Positions 44,901-54,119 of a DNA stretch of 58,036 nucleotides are shown in pieces. The stretch is from a virus. The notes below the pieces were generated by a model. That model saw only the letters and a list, made by a program, of their open reading frames with translations. It was not told the origin of the DNA and did no database searches. The DNA lies in IMG/VR virus record IMGVR_UViG_3300028840_000318, positions 1 through 58,036 of that record, one strand, 5' to 3'. A program made the translations under genes and the position numbers. Each line of letters starts with the position of its first letter. Within the stretch, counting starts at the first letter, position 1.

Positions 44901-46433
44901 TTACAGGTCAGCAAGGTCAGGCAGGTAATCAAAGAAGACCATCAACAGCGTGTGGTCTTGGTTGGCGTTGACTTTGGCACCCGTGGCCGCGTCAGTGGTC
45001 ACAGGCAGGGTGATTGGTTGATCTTGCTCCACGTTCAAGCGCCCGTCACCCAGGGCAATCAGCGGCACGTCAACCACAATGCCCTGATTGGCTTTGACCA
45101 ATGACATGTCAAGGGTAATGTCAGCATTGGCCCTGACGGCGGCAACAGCGGCCACCGTTGAAAAATATGCAGTAATGTTGCCACTGACTGCAAAGGTTCC
45201 GGCGGTCACTTCAAAGCTGCCCAACACGCCAAGGGCCTTGTTGCCCGTGACGTTGTTGTTAATGTTCAGCGTCATTTCAGTGACAAAGGCAAACAGCGGG
45301 TTGGGGAAGGCGTCACCGGCTGTGACTTCTGCAAGCTTAATGCGTGAAAAGTCAGAAGACGTGTTGAAGGCGTCTGCTTCCACAATGGCGGGCCGTGTGC
45401 CGCTTTTGGGTCCGGTTGCAGCGTCAACCTGTTCATTGTCAGCGCTGACAAAGGAAAGGTCAACCGTGATCTTGTCAGCGGTTGGCATGTTCAAGGCAAG
45501 TTCTGACGGTACACTGCCGGTCAGGTATTCAGCTTGAATGTCTGAAGGTGCCGCGTCATCAGGTGCGCCAAGGGTCCGTTCAACATTGTACGTGCGCCGC
45601 TGAATCAAGGTTTGGTCTGACTCATTTTTCAGCACACGGCCAAAGAACAGGCGCACAGTCAAGCCCGTGCCGGTTTCATTGGTCATGGTGGCAGCGGTCT
45701 TGTCAAATTCAATGTATGTGGCTGCAACAGCCCGCACACGGCACATGCCGTTGTTGTTGGAGCCAACAAAGGCTTCACCCGCGCCGTCACCACCAATGAA
45801 AATGAATTCACCTGACACAAGGCCCAGGGTGGTGAAGTCAAAGGTGCCACTGGCACGGGTCAGGCGTGGCCATGTTCCGCTGACGTCAATGTCAACTTCA
45901 CCGCTGCCCATTTCATGCCCCACTTTTGAAATGGTGCCTGTTTGGGTTGCGGCAGTTACCAGGGTTTCAGCCACGGTCACGGAAGCGGCCACGGCAGCGG
46001 TCACCGTCTTCAGGCCATTGTTGGCCGTGTCATCAAAGCCCTTGGCAAAAAGAAGGTCATCCACAACGTAACCATCACCACCACTGGCGGGTTCATAGTC
46101 ATTGCCAGTGCCGTCAACCGTGGCAACGTCAAGTTCATCCTTTTTGCGCAAACTGGCAAAGAAGAAACCTTGCAACAGGTCTTGCAAGTTCTCTTGCGTA
46201 ATATCCATATTGAAGCCACCACTTGCGTCAAGGTCTGTCACAACGCCCTTTTTGCGCTGACGGCTTGGGTTAATGGGGTTACGCGCCACAGTGGTCAATT
46301 CACCACCAAAGTCTGCGTAACTGTTGGGCTCCAACGGCTTCCACACAGGGCTTCCAGGCAGCACCTTAAAACTTGCTTCTTCAGCATAGCGCAAGCCTGT
46401 GACGTTACTGTCAATTTTTTGAAGGGTGGCCAT
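44901..46433 (-). CDS. Major tail tube protein
   Basis: A 510-aa protein. Position, size and the pattern VTGLRYAEEASFKVLPGSPV at the start, then a long beta-rich body (EVDIDVSGTWPRLTRASGTF, AEYLTGSVPSELALNMPTAD) fit siphophage tail tube proteins with an inserted surface domain. I chose the ATG at 46433 behind AAAAGGAGAACTTGACC. Confidence 0.78.
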   Translation of the reverse strand: MATLQKIDSNVTGLRYAEEASFKVLPGSPVWKPLEPNSYADFGGELTTVARNPINPSRQRKKGVVTDLDASGGFNMDITQENLQDLLQGFFFASLRKKDELDVATVDGTGNDYEPASGGDGYVVDDLLFAKGFDDTANNGLKTVTAAVAASVTVAETLVTAATQTGTISKVGHEMGSGEVDIDVSGTWPRLTRASGTFDFTTLGLVSGEFIFIGGDGAGEAFVGSNNNGMCRVRAVAATYIEFDKTAATMTNETGTGLTVRLFFGRVLKNESDQTLIQRRTYNVERTLGAPDDAAPSDIQAEYLTGSVPSELALNMPTADKITVDLSFVSADNEQVDAATGPKSGTRPAIVEADAFNTSSDFSRIKLAEVTAGDAFPNPLFAFVTEMTLNINNNVTGNKALGVLGSFEVTAGTFAVSGNITAYFSTVAAVAAVRANADITLDMSLVKANQGIVVDVPLIALGDGRLNVEQDQPITLPVTTDAATGAKVNANQDHTLLMVFFDYLPDLADL

Positions 46434-46448
46434 GGTCAAGTTCTCCTT

Positions 46449-46892
46449 TTAACGTAATTGGTCAAATTCAAATTCAGCAACCACGTTGCTTCTGAAATAC
46501 TGACCGCGTTGGCCAATGTCAACGGGCCGCACATTTCTGAACCAAACACCGTTTGCATTTTTGCCTTCAAATGCTGACAAGCAAATTTCAAGCAGTTGGT
46601 CATTCAACACCTGACCGGTTCCAAACGGCGCATGAATCTGAAGCGTTACAATGCCGCGCCGGTCAAACCGTGCTTGCCCGTCTTGGTCTGCAAACGTTGC
46701 TTGCCCGCCACCGTTGAAGGCAGCGTGCGCCACAATGTACGGGTCAGCGGCTTCCGTCAAAGCGTCTTGGGTCTTTGGCACGTCCTGGCCAACATCCCAA
46801 TACAGCACCTTGATTGGTGCGCTTATCGGGTCACCGTCCAACGTGGTCTTAATCTGTGAATATATGGCGTCACGCCCTTGGGTCACGTTCAC
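46449..46892 (-). CDS. Tail terminator protein
   Basis: A 147-aa protein starting at GTG. TQGRDAIYSQIKTTLDG, then QIHAPFGTGQVLNDQLLEIC and the end VAEFEFDQLR match tail completion (gpU-like/DUF4128-type) proteins. It overlaps the previous gene by 4 bp (GTGA) and lies directly upstream of the tube gene, as expected. Confidence 0.68.
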   Translation of the reverse strand: MNVTQGRDAIYSQIKTTLDGDPISAPIKVLYWDVGQDVPKTQDALTEAADPYIVAHAAFNGGGQATFADQDGQARFDRRGIVTLQIHAPFGTGQVLNDQLLEICLSAFEGKNANGVWFRNVRPVDIGQRGQYFRSNVVAEFEFDQLR

Positions 46893-47299
46893 CGTTTCAC
46901 CCCTATTGCATAAAGTATGCGTGTGCTTCCAGGCTTGAGCAATTCAACACCGGTTATGCGCCACCGTGTGTTGACTGCATCTTCAGGGTCAATGACTTCA
47001 TTGAAGTCTTCAACCTTATACCCCACAACGCCCGCCGCTGCAACCAAAAGAATCTGTTCAGAAGTCTTCACCAATTCACTATCTTCTGACATAAAACCAA
47101 GCCCGCTGCCGGAAGGTGGCACAAACACGCCAAAGGCGGCTTCTTCTGCTTCCGGCACTGTGCGGTTGGTGGTGTTGCTGCGCCACGGCTTGTTGACGTC
47201 ACCTGGGGTTTGGCCAAGCTTGACCAACGTGATTGCACGCCCGTTTTCTTCAATCAGGCGCAAGGCCAAGGCGGCAGCTTTTGCATAATCAACGGCCAT
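46889..47299 (-). CDS. Head-tail connector / stopper-like protein
   Basis: A 136-aa protein. The N-terminal ALALRLIEENGRAITLVKLG and the C-terminal VNTRWRITGVELLKPGSTRI fit a small beta-barrel stopper like SPP1 gp16-type proteins. Position between adaptor and terminator supports this. AAGGGGTTAACC precedes the ATG. Confidence 0.62.
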   Translation of the reverse strand: MAVDYAKAAALALRLIEENGRAITLVKLGQTPGDVNKPWRSNTTNRTVPEAEEAAFGVFVPPSGSGLGFMSEDSELVKTSEQILLVAAAGVVGYKVEDFNEVIDPEDAVNTRWRITGVELLKPGSTRILYAIGVKR

Positions 47300-47301
47300 G
47301 G

Positions 47302-47931
47302 TTAACCCCTTCCAAGGTCACGTGAAATGGTGCTTTCAATCAGTTCTTCAATCAGCATGTCAGCGGCAGGGTATGCCACGATATACAGCCCAGGCACTTG
47401 GCTGTTGCCTTTTGAAGTGAAGTTGCCAGGGGTGTTCAATGACTGACTGACGGGTGAAAAACCAAGTTCTTCTTCAACAGGGCCAACCTTTGACTTCTGC
47501 TTGATTAATTCACCACCCGTGGCAGCGGTTGTGGTGCCGCCTGTGACGGTGTTGTCTTTGGTGGCAAACCCAATGGCAGGGTCAGGCGCTAACGGCCCGT
47601 TAGCAAGCGCACGCAAGGCATATTCAGCACATGCCTGTTGCAGCTTCCTGGGTATAATGTCCACCCCGTCAAAGGCAAAGCCGTCATTGTCATACGCGTC
47701 AAGGCGTGGCCATTCAAGCGCTTGGTCTTTGGCCCGTCTGTAACCCCTGAACAGGTTGCCAAACCGTTTGTCAATATAGTCCGTGGCCCGTATAAGTGCC
47801 GTTTCCTTCACGGCGTCTGCGCCCGTCCAACCAGCATTGCCACGGTCAAGGTGGTATGTATCGGCAAAGGCAACGGCCACATACGCATTGGCGTCACTTT
47901 TTCCGCTTCCGTCTTCAGCAACAAAGGCCAT
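47302..47931 (-). CDS. Head-tail adaptor, DnaT_2-like
   Basis: A 209-aa protein. DANAYVAVAFADTYHLDRG, then ETALIRATDYIDKRFG and YRRAKDQALEWPR fit the phage family annotated as DnaT-like, now usually seen as a head-tail adaptor. It is helical with a variable middle. Confidence 0.7.
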   Translation of the reverse strand: MAFVAEDGSGKSDANAYVAVAFADTYHLDRGNAGWTGADAVKETALIRATDYIDKRFGNLFRGYRRAKDQALEWPRLDAYDNDGFAFDGVDIIPRKLQQACAEYALRALANGPLAPDPAIGFATKDNTVTGGTTTAATGGELIKQKSKVGPVEEELGFSPVSQSLNTPGNFTSKGNSQVPGLYIVAYPAADMLIEELIESTISRDLGRG

Positions 47932-47945
47932 GGTTCAATGCTCCC

Positions 47946-48461
47946 CTATGTATCCAGATAAACGCCATGCACAGTGGCTTCAAACCGGTCAAGGCTTGTC
48001 AGGTCATCAAAGACCGTCATGCAGATTGCATGGTCAGCCTTCAACACCGTTGCAAAGAAGTTGCCTGACAGTGCAAGGCGTGCAGTCAGCACGTTCATTT
48101 TGTCCGTGCGGTCAATGTTCCAATCCATTCCACAAAGGTGCGACCAATCCCAATTCTTTTTGATCTTAATGCCTGCACCAAGGTCACAAACTTGCTTTGT
48201 TGCATCTGCCTGCACGTTCAACGTCAAACCATTTGTCAGACCGCCAACAATGCCACCAAAGTCACCCGCGTCAATGCTCCTGTCAACAACAATGACGTCA
48301 AAAGATAAAAGCAAAAACTGTTTGTGTGGCCCTGGCGTGAAGCTGAAAGGCACGGGCGTCACACTGCCGTCAACGTTTATTGCGTGGTTGTCATCAGCGT
48401 CTTTTATGTAAACGTTGCACAAGTCACGCGGGTCAATTACAATGGGCATGTATTCAGGCAT
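47946..48461 (-). CDS. Virion-associated protein, paralogue 1
   Basis: A 171-aa protein that shares with its neighbour the pattern NGSVTPV (here DGSVTPV), GDFGxIxxGLTNG, and DDLTSL near the C-terminus. Beta-rich. In the head-tail region, so probably a decoration, spike or head-fibre protein. Its own role is unknown. Confidence 0.62.
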   Translation of the reverse strand: MPEYMPIVIDPRDLCNVYIKDADDNHAINVDGSVTPVPFSFTPGPHKQFLLLSFDVIVVDRSIDAGDFGGIVGGLTNGLTLNVQADATKQVCDLGAGIKIKKNWDWSHLCGMDWNIDRTDKMNVLTARLALSGNFFATVLKADHAICMTVFDDLTSLDRFEATVHGVYLDT

Positions 48462-48473
48462 AACGTCACCCCA

Positions 48474-49010
48474 TCAAAGTGGGTTGTCTTTCACGTCAAG
48501 AAAATAACCCTGCAACATACATTCAGCACTTGGCAAAGATGTTAAATCATCTTGCACAACAGTCTGAATGAATTGCCCTGGCGTCAGTTTGATTGCACGG
48601 CCTGCCTTTGAAAACGTCCAACGCACAGTCACCGCGCCGTCACCACCCTGGGCAGTTGCAAGCGACCAATCCGGCCCTGCAAGCACGCCAAAAATTCTGT
48701 TCTGTTTGATTGCATTGCCGTCAGTCAAATCAACCATGACGCTGCCGTTGGCATCATGCAGCTTCCATGCCATCCCGTTGGTCAAGCCGTTGGCAATGTC
48801 ACCAAAGTCACTGCCAATTGGCGTGGTCAGGGTACATAGGTTGATTAATATGCGGCTCAAATACGTGTTGCGGTTTGGCGGGCATGTGAAGCGGTAATTG
48901 ACAGGCGTGACACTGCCGTTGACTGCCATGTCAAACGCATCATTGTCAGGGTTGCGCATGTATCGGTACAAGACGCCACGCCCTGTTGCAAATTGCTTGT
49001 TGCTTCCCAT
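48474..49010 (-). CDS. Virion-associated protein, paralogue 2
   Basis: A 178-aa protein with NGSVTPV, GSDFGDIANGLTNG and VVQDDLTSL as in the next gene. A tandem duplication with strong divergence. The ATG follows AAGGAGCCAGTGAC; a hairpin precedes it at 49029-49054. Confidence 0.62.
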   Translation of the reverse strand: MGSNKQFATGRGVLYRYMRNPDNDAFDMAVNGSVTPVNYRFTCPPNRNTYLSRILINLCTLTTPIGSDFGDIANGLTNGMAWKLHDANGSVMVDLTDGNAIKQNRIFGVLAGPDWSLATAQGGDGAVTVRWTFSKAGRAIKLTPGQFIQTVVQDDLTSLPSAECMLQGYFLDVKDNPL

Positions 49011-49028
49011 GTCACTGGCTCCTTGGAA

Positions 49029-49054
49029 GGGTGCCGCCCGTGAAGGCGGCACCC
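49029..49054 (-). terminator. 10-bp GC-rich hairpin
   Basis: GGGTGCCGCC-cgtgaa-GGCGGCACCC between the 57-aa basic gene and paralogue 2. No T-tract, so its termination effect is uncertain. Confidence 0.4.
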
Positions 49055-49066
49055 GTTCCGGTTAGG

Positions 49067-49240
49067 TTACCGCAACGTGGCGGCTGTGCGGGTTGCTCTG
49101 AACAGGCGCTTGGCACCACCCCATTGGGAGCCCTGGCGCTTGGCACGCGTGGTGACGTTCTTGTTGCCACCGGTTGCCGGTCTGCTATTGCTGGCCACAC
49201 GCATGAAATGCTTGGCCTTGGTGGTTGTGGTCTTTGTCAT
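49067..49240 (-). CDS. Small basic head-region protein, 57 aa
   Basis: Starts MTKTTTTKAK 8 nt after GGAG. About 15 Lys/Arg and almost no acidic residues; probably disordered and DNA- or capsid-binding. It could be an internal head protein (inference). Confidence 0.62.
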   Translation of the reverse strand: MTKTTTTKAKHFMRVASNSRPATGGNKNVTTRAKRQGSQWGGAKRLFRATRTAATLR

Positions 49241-49295
49241 GGCTTTCACTCCTTGGTTGGTTGGTTATTGAGCCCAGGGGTGGCAGCTTTGCCGG

Positions 49296-49955
49296 TTAAT
49301 CAACGGCAGGCTTGTTGGCCTGGGCCATTTCACGGTTCCAATTTGGCAATTCAGCTTCAACCTGCTTGCGCGTAATGTCCGTTGAACCATAAGCGGCTTC
49401 AACAGCGGCCATGGCAGGCAGGCCCGCGCCGGTCCAATGCTCGTCATTGTCAGGGTCAAGTGACATGACGGCCTTGGCCAGTTTGGTCAACGTCTGCGCC
49501 GCGTCTTGCCCTTGCGCCTGCGTGCCGTCATCCGGCCTGGGGTCCGGTAATCCGTTCCCACTGGCGTCAGGTTCCGTCTGCCCTGGCGCACCCGCGTCAT
49601 CTGTGCCGCTGACTTGGGCGTCTTCCGTGGCAGGCCCTTCCCCAACCGGCTGAAGGTTGCTTGCATCTTCACTTGGCGGGTCCGGCTGTTCTTCATCGGT
49701 TTCAATATCACTGACGCCATGGCCGTTCTCCTTTGCACAATAGGCTTCCCAGGCGGCACGGGCTTCTTCCAATTCAATGCTGCCCTGTGGATATGCTTGA
49801 TAACAGCGGGCCATGTACGTGAACAGGTGCCGCAAGCTTTCAGGTTCACCCTGCACCACGCACACGCCTTGGTCAAAAAAGTGACCGTTCAACGTCACGG
49901 TCTTGCCCGTGTAAGGTCCGGTTAGAATCAATCTGACTTCTACAAATTTCGGCAT
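49296..49955 (-). CDS. Head-region protein with acidic linker, 219 aa
   Basis: The N-terminal 75 residues form a small alpha/beta domain (RLILTGPYTGKTVTLNGHFF). Residues 80-160 are Asp/Glu/Pro/Gly/Ala-rich and disordered. The last 50 (HWTGAGLPAMAAVEAAYGST, then RKQVEAELPNW) resemble an HeH/LEM-like mini-domain. Such mini-domains may bind DNA or capsid. Expected decoration or head-completion role. Confidence 0.6.
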   Translation of the reverse strand: MPKFVEVRLILTGPYTGKTVTLNGHFFDQGVCVVQGEPESLRHLFTYMARCYQAYPQGSIELEEARAAWEAYCAKENGHGVSDIETDEEQPDPPSEDASNLQPVGEGPATEDAQVSGTDDAGAPGQTEPDASGNGLPDPRPDDGTQAQGQDAAQTLTKLAKAVMSLDPDNDEHWTGAGLPAMAAVEAAYGSTDITRKQVEAELPNWNREMAQANKPAVD

Positions 49956-49996
49956 TTTAATTGCTCCCCTTTGAAGGTTTCTATGTCAACCGGCAA

Positions 49997-50563
49997 TTAA
50001 CCGGTCACGGCGGCTGTTACATTGGCAATGACGTTGGCAGGCACCAGGGCAACGGACAAAGCTGCACCCGCCGCGCCTTCATCAGTAATGGTGCCAATGA
50101 ATGTGGGAATGGGTTGCGGGTCAGCATAGGTGACCGGCGGCAGCATTTCAACGCTGACCTTCTTGTCACCAAGGGCGTCACCGGCAGCGGCAATGGTCAG
50201 GTTGGGTGTTGCATAGGCTGCACCTGCAATCTGACTGTCAGCGTTCAGGGCAATGACCATGGCGTCACCAAGGTCATCAACAGTGTCAGCAACACCACCC
50301 GTGACAGTGACGTCAATGGGCGTTGGTGCGTCATGGACAACCACACGCAAGCGCCAACCTTCCATGTCAGCGTCAGCCACAATTTCAGTCACCGTGGTCA
50401 AGGCGCTTGCAGCAAGTTGCGCGTTGACGTCACCCTGCACGTATGAAGCTGCAATGGCCCTTGCGTCAGCGGCATTGGCTGCAAACACAACAAAGGCGTC
50501 TTTGCCGTTAAGAAGGTTTTTGGCGGGTGTTTCTTTTGATAGTTGGACTAAATAAGCAGGCAT
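49997..50563 (-). CDS. Capsid-region structural protein, 188 aa
   Basis: Alanine- and valine-rich, beta-type, starting MPAYLVQLSK behind AAAAGGAGC. Directly downstream of the major capsid gene, a common place for head decoration proteins. No family recognised. Confidence 0.6.
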   Translation of the reverse strand: MPAYLVQLSKETPAKNLLNGKDAFVVFAANAADARAIAASYVQGDVNAQLAASALTTVTEIVADADMEGWRLRVVVHDAPTPIDVTVTGGVADTVDDLGDAMVIALNADSQIAGAAYATPNLTIAAAGDALGDKKVSVEMLPPVTYADPQPIPTFIGTITDEGAAGAALSVALVPANVIANVTAAVTG

Positions 50564-50659
50564 GTTGCACGCTCCTTTTTAGGTGGTAAGAAGCGTTTCA
50601 ATGGGCAGGGGTGGTGCAGGGCCAACCGTTGAAATGGTTACGGGTCAGCGCATGGCCAC

Positions 50660-50718
50660 AACCCCGTTGCCACCTGCCCAGGTGGGCAGGTGGCCATGAC
50701 CATCAAAACGGGGTTGGT
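50660..50718 (-). terminator. Nested hairpin downstream of the major capsid gene
   Basis: An inner perfect 10-bp stem (CCACCTGCCC with GGGCAGGTGG, 50670-50693) sits between outer arms CAACCCCGTT and AACGGGGTTG. No T-tract. A strong RNA structure here could stabilise capsid mRNA or reduce readthrough. Confidence 0.5.
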
Positions 50719-51683
50719 TAGTCAAGGATACCATCGGCATATGCAACGCCCTTTTCACTGAACAGGGCAAGACCGGAATACCACTTGACACGCCAAATGT
50801 GTTCATCTTTGGTTTCACTTTCACCAACGTCAACCACCACAATGCCGCTTTCTTCTTCAGCGGTCAGACCGGCAATCCCGTGCTGACGGCTTCCGTCATC
50901 AAAGGTGCCTGCAAAAATGGTGGTGGTGCTGGTGCCGGTTCCCTTGGTCTGATTGGTTGGAATGTAATCATTGCGGAAGATCGGAATACCGGCATAGCTT
51001 GGCACTTCCGCGCCTGAAGGCAATTCAACCACTTCCATGATTGCAGCGCCGCCCAGGCCACGCAACAGCTTCCTGTATGCGCGAATTGTGCGGGCGTGCA
51101 TGGTGTAATAATCAACCATGCCGTCTTTGTCCACAACAAGGTCAGACAATTCATCCAGAATGTCAAAAGACAAGGCACTGCCGTTGACGCCCGTGGTGGC
51201 CTGTTCAACGGCCAGGGAAAGCAGGCCAGGAAACGTGTGGTTGGTGCCGTCACCATTAATCAGCATATCCTGATATTTCCGGCCCGCACTTTTGGCCTTG
51301 CTGGCAATCTGAATGGCGGTTTGGTCATTCCCGTCACTTGAACGGGTGGCCTGAATCAAGCCGTTGACTTCCGCGTCACCCAAAATGGTGGTCAGGCTTG
51401 ACGTCACCTGGGTGAAGGTTGCAGCGTTCTTGGCGGCTTGGCGTTCCGCTTGGTTGGTGCCTGCCGTGGCACCCGCGCCAATGACGCCTTCAGTGTCACC
51501 AACACCAACAGTGGCCACAGGGCCAAGGGCGTTTTCACGGTTGTATGCCAGGGCGTTGCCGCTGATACCATCAAACGGCAGCACTTCAAACATACGGTTG
51601 ACAGTAATGATGTTCTCAATAACACCGGCAATCAGTTCATTTTGGGCAAGTTTGGCACTTTCGGCCAAGGTTACGGTAGGCAT
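50718..51683 (-). CDS. Major capsid protein (HK97-fold type)
   Basis: A 321-aa protein preceded by a scaffold gene and starting MPTVTLAESAKL, with FEVLPFDGISGNALAYNREN, KYQDMLINGDG and YAGIPIFRNDYIP, typical of short HK97-type coat proteins of siphophages. Strong AGGGGG start site. It forms the capsid shell. Confidence 0.85.
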   Translation of the reverse strand: MPTVTLAESAKLAQNELIAGVIENIITVNRMFEVLPFDGISGNALAYNRENALGPVATVGVGDTEGVIGAGATAGTNQAERQAAKNAATFTQVTSSLTTILGDAEVNGLIQATRSSDGNDQTAIQIASKAKSAGRKYQDMLINGDGTNHTFPGLLSLAVEQATTGVNGSALSFDILDELSDLVVDKDGMVDYYTMHARTIRAYRKLLRGLGGAAIMEVVELPSGAEVPSYAGIPIFRNDYIPTNQTKGTGTSTTTIFAGTFDDGSRQHGIAGLTAEEESGIVVVDVGESETKDEHIWRVKWYSGLALFSEKGVAYADGILD

Positions 51684-51889
51684 AAGAAACCCCCTGAAAA
51701 ATGTGAAGTTATTGGTGACCGCATCACGCGGAAGGTTTTAAATTCCGTTGACGCCTTGGCCGTTTCACACTTTCAAGGGGTCTTGGCACTGCAAAAGCTT
51801 GATATTGGTTGATAAACGCGCCGCATCACGCGCCGCTTGTTAGTTACGTGACCAATTGGTTAACACGCAAAAACAAAAAGTGCAAGCCC

Positions 51890-52678
51890 TTATTTGCGGG
51901 CGTGCTGGCCTTTGCTCAAGCCTGCACTAATCTTCTGCACGCTTGTCAATTCTTTTCCAGGCGTCTGCATGGTCTTCCTGGCTCCTGGCTTGAAGCCTGG
52001 GCCACTTGGCGTTTCACTTTCAAACAGCTTGCCATACTTTTCTTGGCCCTTCATTTCGGCAACCAATTCTTTGATTGTCATTGGCACGCCTGTGGTGCCG
52101 GAATAACGGCGTTCATTGTCACTGTCAACAACAAACACCTTGAATTTTCCATCTTCTTCAACAGGTGCCACCTGCTTCTTGATAAACGGCATAAGCAATT
52201 CAACGTCACCCTTTTCAGCGGCAATGGCTGACGTGGCGGCTGTTTCCACCATCATGCCATATAACTGACCGGTCAACGCTTCAATGCGCGTGTCTTTGCT
52301 TTTCAGGTCATTGGCGTGTGCCTTGGCCAAGTCTTCCTTGATCTTGTCAAGATTCAGCTTGGCACCTTCACCCTTGGCAAGTTCATCTTCAAATGTCTTC
52401 ACCTTGTCTGCAACTGCCTGGGCAATTTCTTCCGGCGTGCTGCCATAGTCTGACAACGGCGTCAAATCCACCTGCCCTGACTTCAGGGTCTTGACTTCAC
52501 CCCTTGACTTATTCAGGGCTTCATTCAGCCTGACCACGGCGGCAACGGCGCTTTGCACGCCCGCGTCATCTGACTTCAAACTGTACTTGCCGTCAGCTTC
52601 CGTGTACAAGCCACGGAAGTCTTGCGGCACTGATTCAATACTGTCAACGGTCTGATTGGTTGCAAAATCAAATTTCAT
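51890..52678 (-). CDS. Scaffolding protein
   Basis: A 262-aa charged protein with a long coiled-coil centre (NEALNKSRGEVKTLKSG to AKAHANDLKSKDTRIEALTG) and a basic C-terminus, upstream of the coat gene. It fits GP20/DUF4355-like phage scaffolds. Upstream of the coat gene lies a 206-bp gap (51684-51889) in which I see a repeated GCATCACGCG but no gene. Confidence 0.78.
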   Translation of the reverse strand: MKFDFATNQTVDSIESVPQDFRGLYTEADGKYSLKSDDAGVQSAVAAVVRLNEALNKSRGEVKTLKSGQVDLTPLSDYGSTPEEIAQAVADKVKTFEDELAKGEGAKLNLDKIKEDLAKAHANDLKSKDTRIEALTGQLYGMMVETAATSAIAAEKGDVELLMPFIKKQVAPVEEDGKFKVFVVDSDNERRYSGTTGVPMTIKELVAEMKGQEKYGKLFESETPSGPGFKPGARKTMQTPGKELTSVQKISAGLSKGQHARK

Positions 52679-52724
52679 TTTTCAATTCCTTCCATGCGTT
52701 TGAATCACTCAAAATGTTAAAAAG

Positions 52725-52865
52725 TCACTTTTCAACAAGTTGCACGGTTTTCCATGCTCCCCATAAGTTAAAAAGTTCCGGCGTGATATGTTCACCATGC
52801 ACCAAGCACGGGTTGTTGTATCCAATGACTTTATTATTAGAATTCACCAGGGTCAAGCCCTGCAT
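52725..52865 (-). CDS. Possible micro-protein, 46 aa
   Basis: An open frame (MQGLTLVNSN to VQLVEK) overlaps the end of the minor head gene by 29 bp and fills the 158-bp gap to the scaffold gene. Its composition (GYNNPCLVHGEHITPELFNL) looks coding. The weak point is the start: the ATG at 52865 lacks a site; a GTG six codons later is possible. Confidence 0.4.
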   Translation of the reverse strand: MQGLTLVNSNNKVIGYNNPCLVHGEHITPELFNLWGAWKTVQLVEK

Positions 52866-54117
52866 TTATAAAAGCGTCAGGTTTGGTCTTGGCCAACTGT
52901 GCAAGCGTCAGTTCTTCACCACGGCGGTCAATGAATTTGTCAAGGGTCAAGCCACCCTTCCTGAACAGCTTGGCCTTGGTCACGCCCAACACTTCAGCCT
53001 GAAAGTCTGCCGGTTGTCTGCGCATCCAATCATCATATGTCACGTCCGGCGGCACTTGGCCAATGTTACGTGTTGCCCAATTCTTGCGGTTCTTGGCAAT
53101 TATCCCGTCACGCTGCCCAGGTGAAAGCTTGCGCCATTCCTTCATGCCGCCAACTTCTGCAATGGCTTCTTGCCTGAAATTCTTTTCACGTTCACCACGG
53201 CGTTGCGCTGACCGGACAAAGGGCCTTGCACCTGCTTTGTTCATAACACCGGCAGGGTCAAACACCGCCACCATGACTGACCGGCAATTTGGGTGCGCGG
53301 GTGGCCTTGCCCCAGGTGGTGAAAGCTTGGGTGAAAGGTTCCTTGGCAGGGGTTTGGAGCCCACAGGGGCAAAAGCGCCGTCACGGCCACGGCAGGTGGC
53401 ACTTGTGCGCCCGTCAAGCGTGGCGTTCCACTTCAGGGCTTCAATTATGTCTTGGTTGGCAACAAAGGTGGCTTCACGTGCCTTGTTGCTGACAAAGTTG
53501 AAGAAGGTGCGCGTGATTGCTTCAGCATTGCGGGCAGTCAGGGCCATAACACCGTTTGTGTATCCGGCGCTTGCAGTTCCGGCAACCCTGGCCATGGCCT
53601 GCGTGACACTTTCACCTTGAACAGTGGAAAGCTGCAACGCTTCAATCAACCTGTTTTGGTCTGCCGTGGCCAAGCCTTCAAACCACTGTTGCAAGTTGCG
53701 TGCCGCGTTGGCACCACCTGCAAAGGGCGTGCTGGCCAATGACGCATGAAGCTGTTCAAGGTTGACCGTGGCAAAGTCAATGTTGATTGGCAGCGCCGCC
53801 TTCATCATGCGCGTTTCAAAGTCAACTTCAAGGTCACTGAAGGCGTTGCCCTGGGCTTTGGTTCCTTTGAAAAGCTTTTGCCACAATTCCTTGCGGGCAA
53901 CCTTTATGTCATCAACAAGAAGCTTCCAACGTGCGCTTCTGTAATCAATCGGGCCGTCACCCAGGGCTTCAAGCCTTGCACGCAATTTGACGCGCAAGTC
54001 ACGGTCAGCCTTTTCAATCAAGGCCAAGGCACGCTTGACTTCACCGGAAGTGAAGCGCCGCACGCCCATTTGGTGCCGCAACTGCGCGTCAAAATATTCC
54101 TGATTGGCATTGGCCAT
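52837..54117 (-). CDS. Minor head / head morphogenesis protein (SPP1 gp7- or Mu gpF-like)
   Basis: A 426-aa protein. WNATLDGRTSATCRGRDG followed by PPAHPNCRSV is the gpF/gp7 signature. The N-terminal half is helical. It acts in DNA ejection or head assembly with the portal. Confidence 0.85.
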   Translation of the reverse strand: MANANQEYFDAQLRHQMGVRRFTSGEVKRALALIEKADRDLRVKLRARLEALGDGPIDYRSARWKLLVDDIKVARKELWQKLFKGTKAQGNAFSDLEVDFETRMMKAALPINIDFATVNLEQLHASLASTPFAGGANAARNLQQWFEGLATADQNRLIEALQLSTVQGESVTQAMARVAGTASAGYTNGVMALTARNAEAITRTFFNFVSNKAREATFVANQDIIEALKWNATLDGRTSATCRGRDGAFAPVGSKPLPRNLSPKLSPPGARPPAHPNCRSVMVAVFDPAGVMNKAGARPFVRSAQRRGEREKNFRQEAIAEVGGMKEWRKLSPGQRDGIIAKNRKNWATRNIGQVPPDVTYDDWMRRQPADFQAEVLGVTKAKLFRKGGLTLDKFIDRRGEELTLAQLAKTKPDAFINAGLDPGEF

Positions 54118-54119
54118 GA

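Noticed and set aside
51684-51889. Possible promoter before the major capsid gene (TTGCAC-N17-TAACCA)
   Set aside because: Both boxes are weak matches and no family member resembles it; left out as unsupported.
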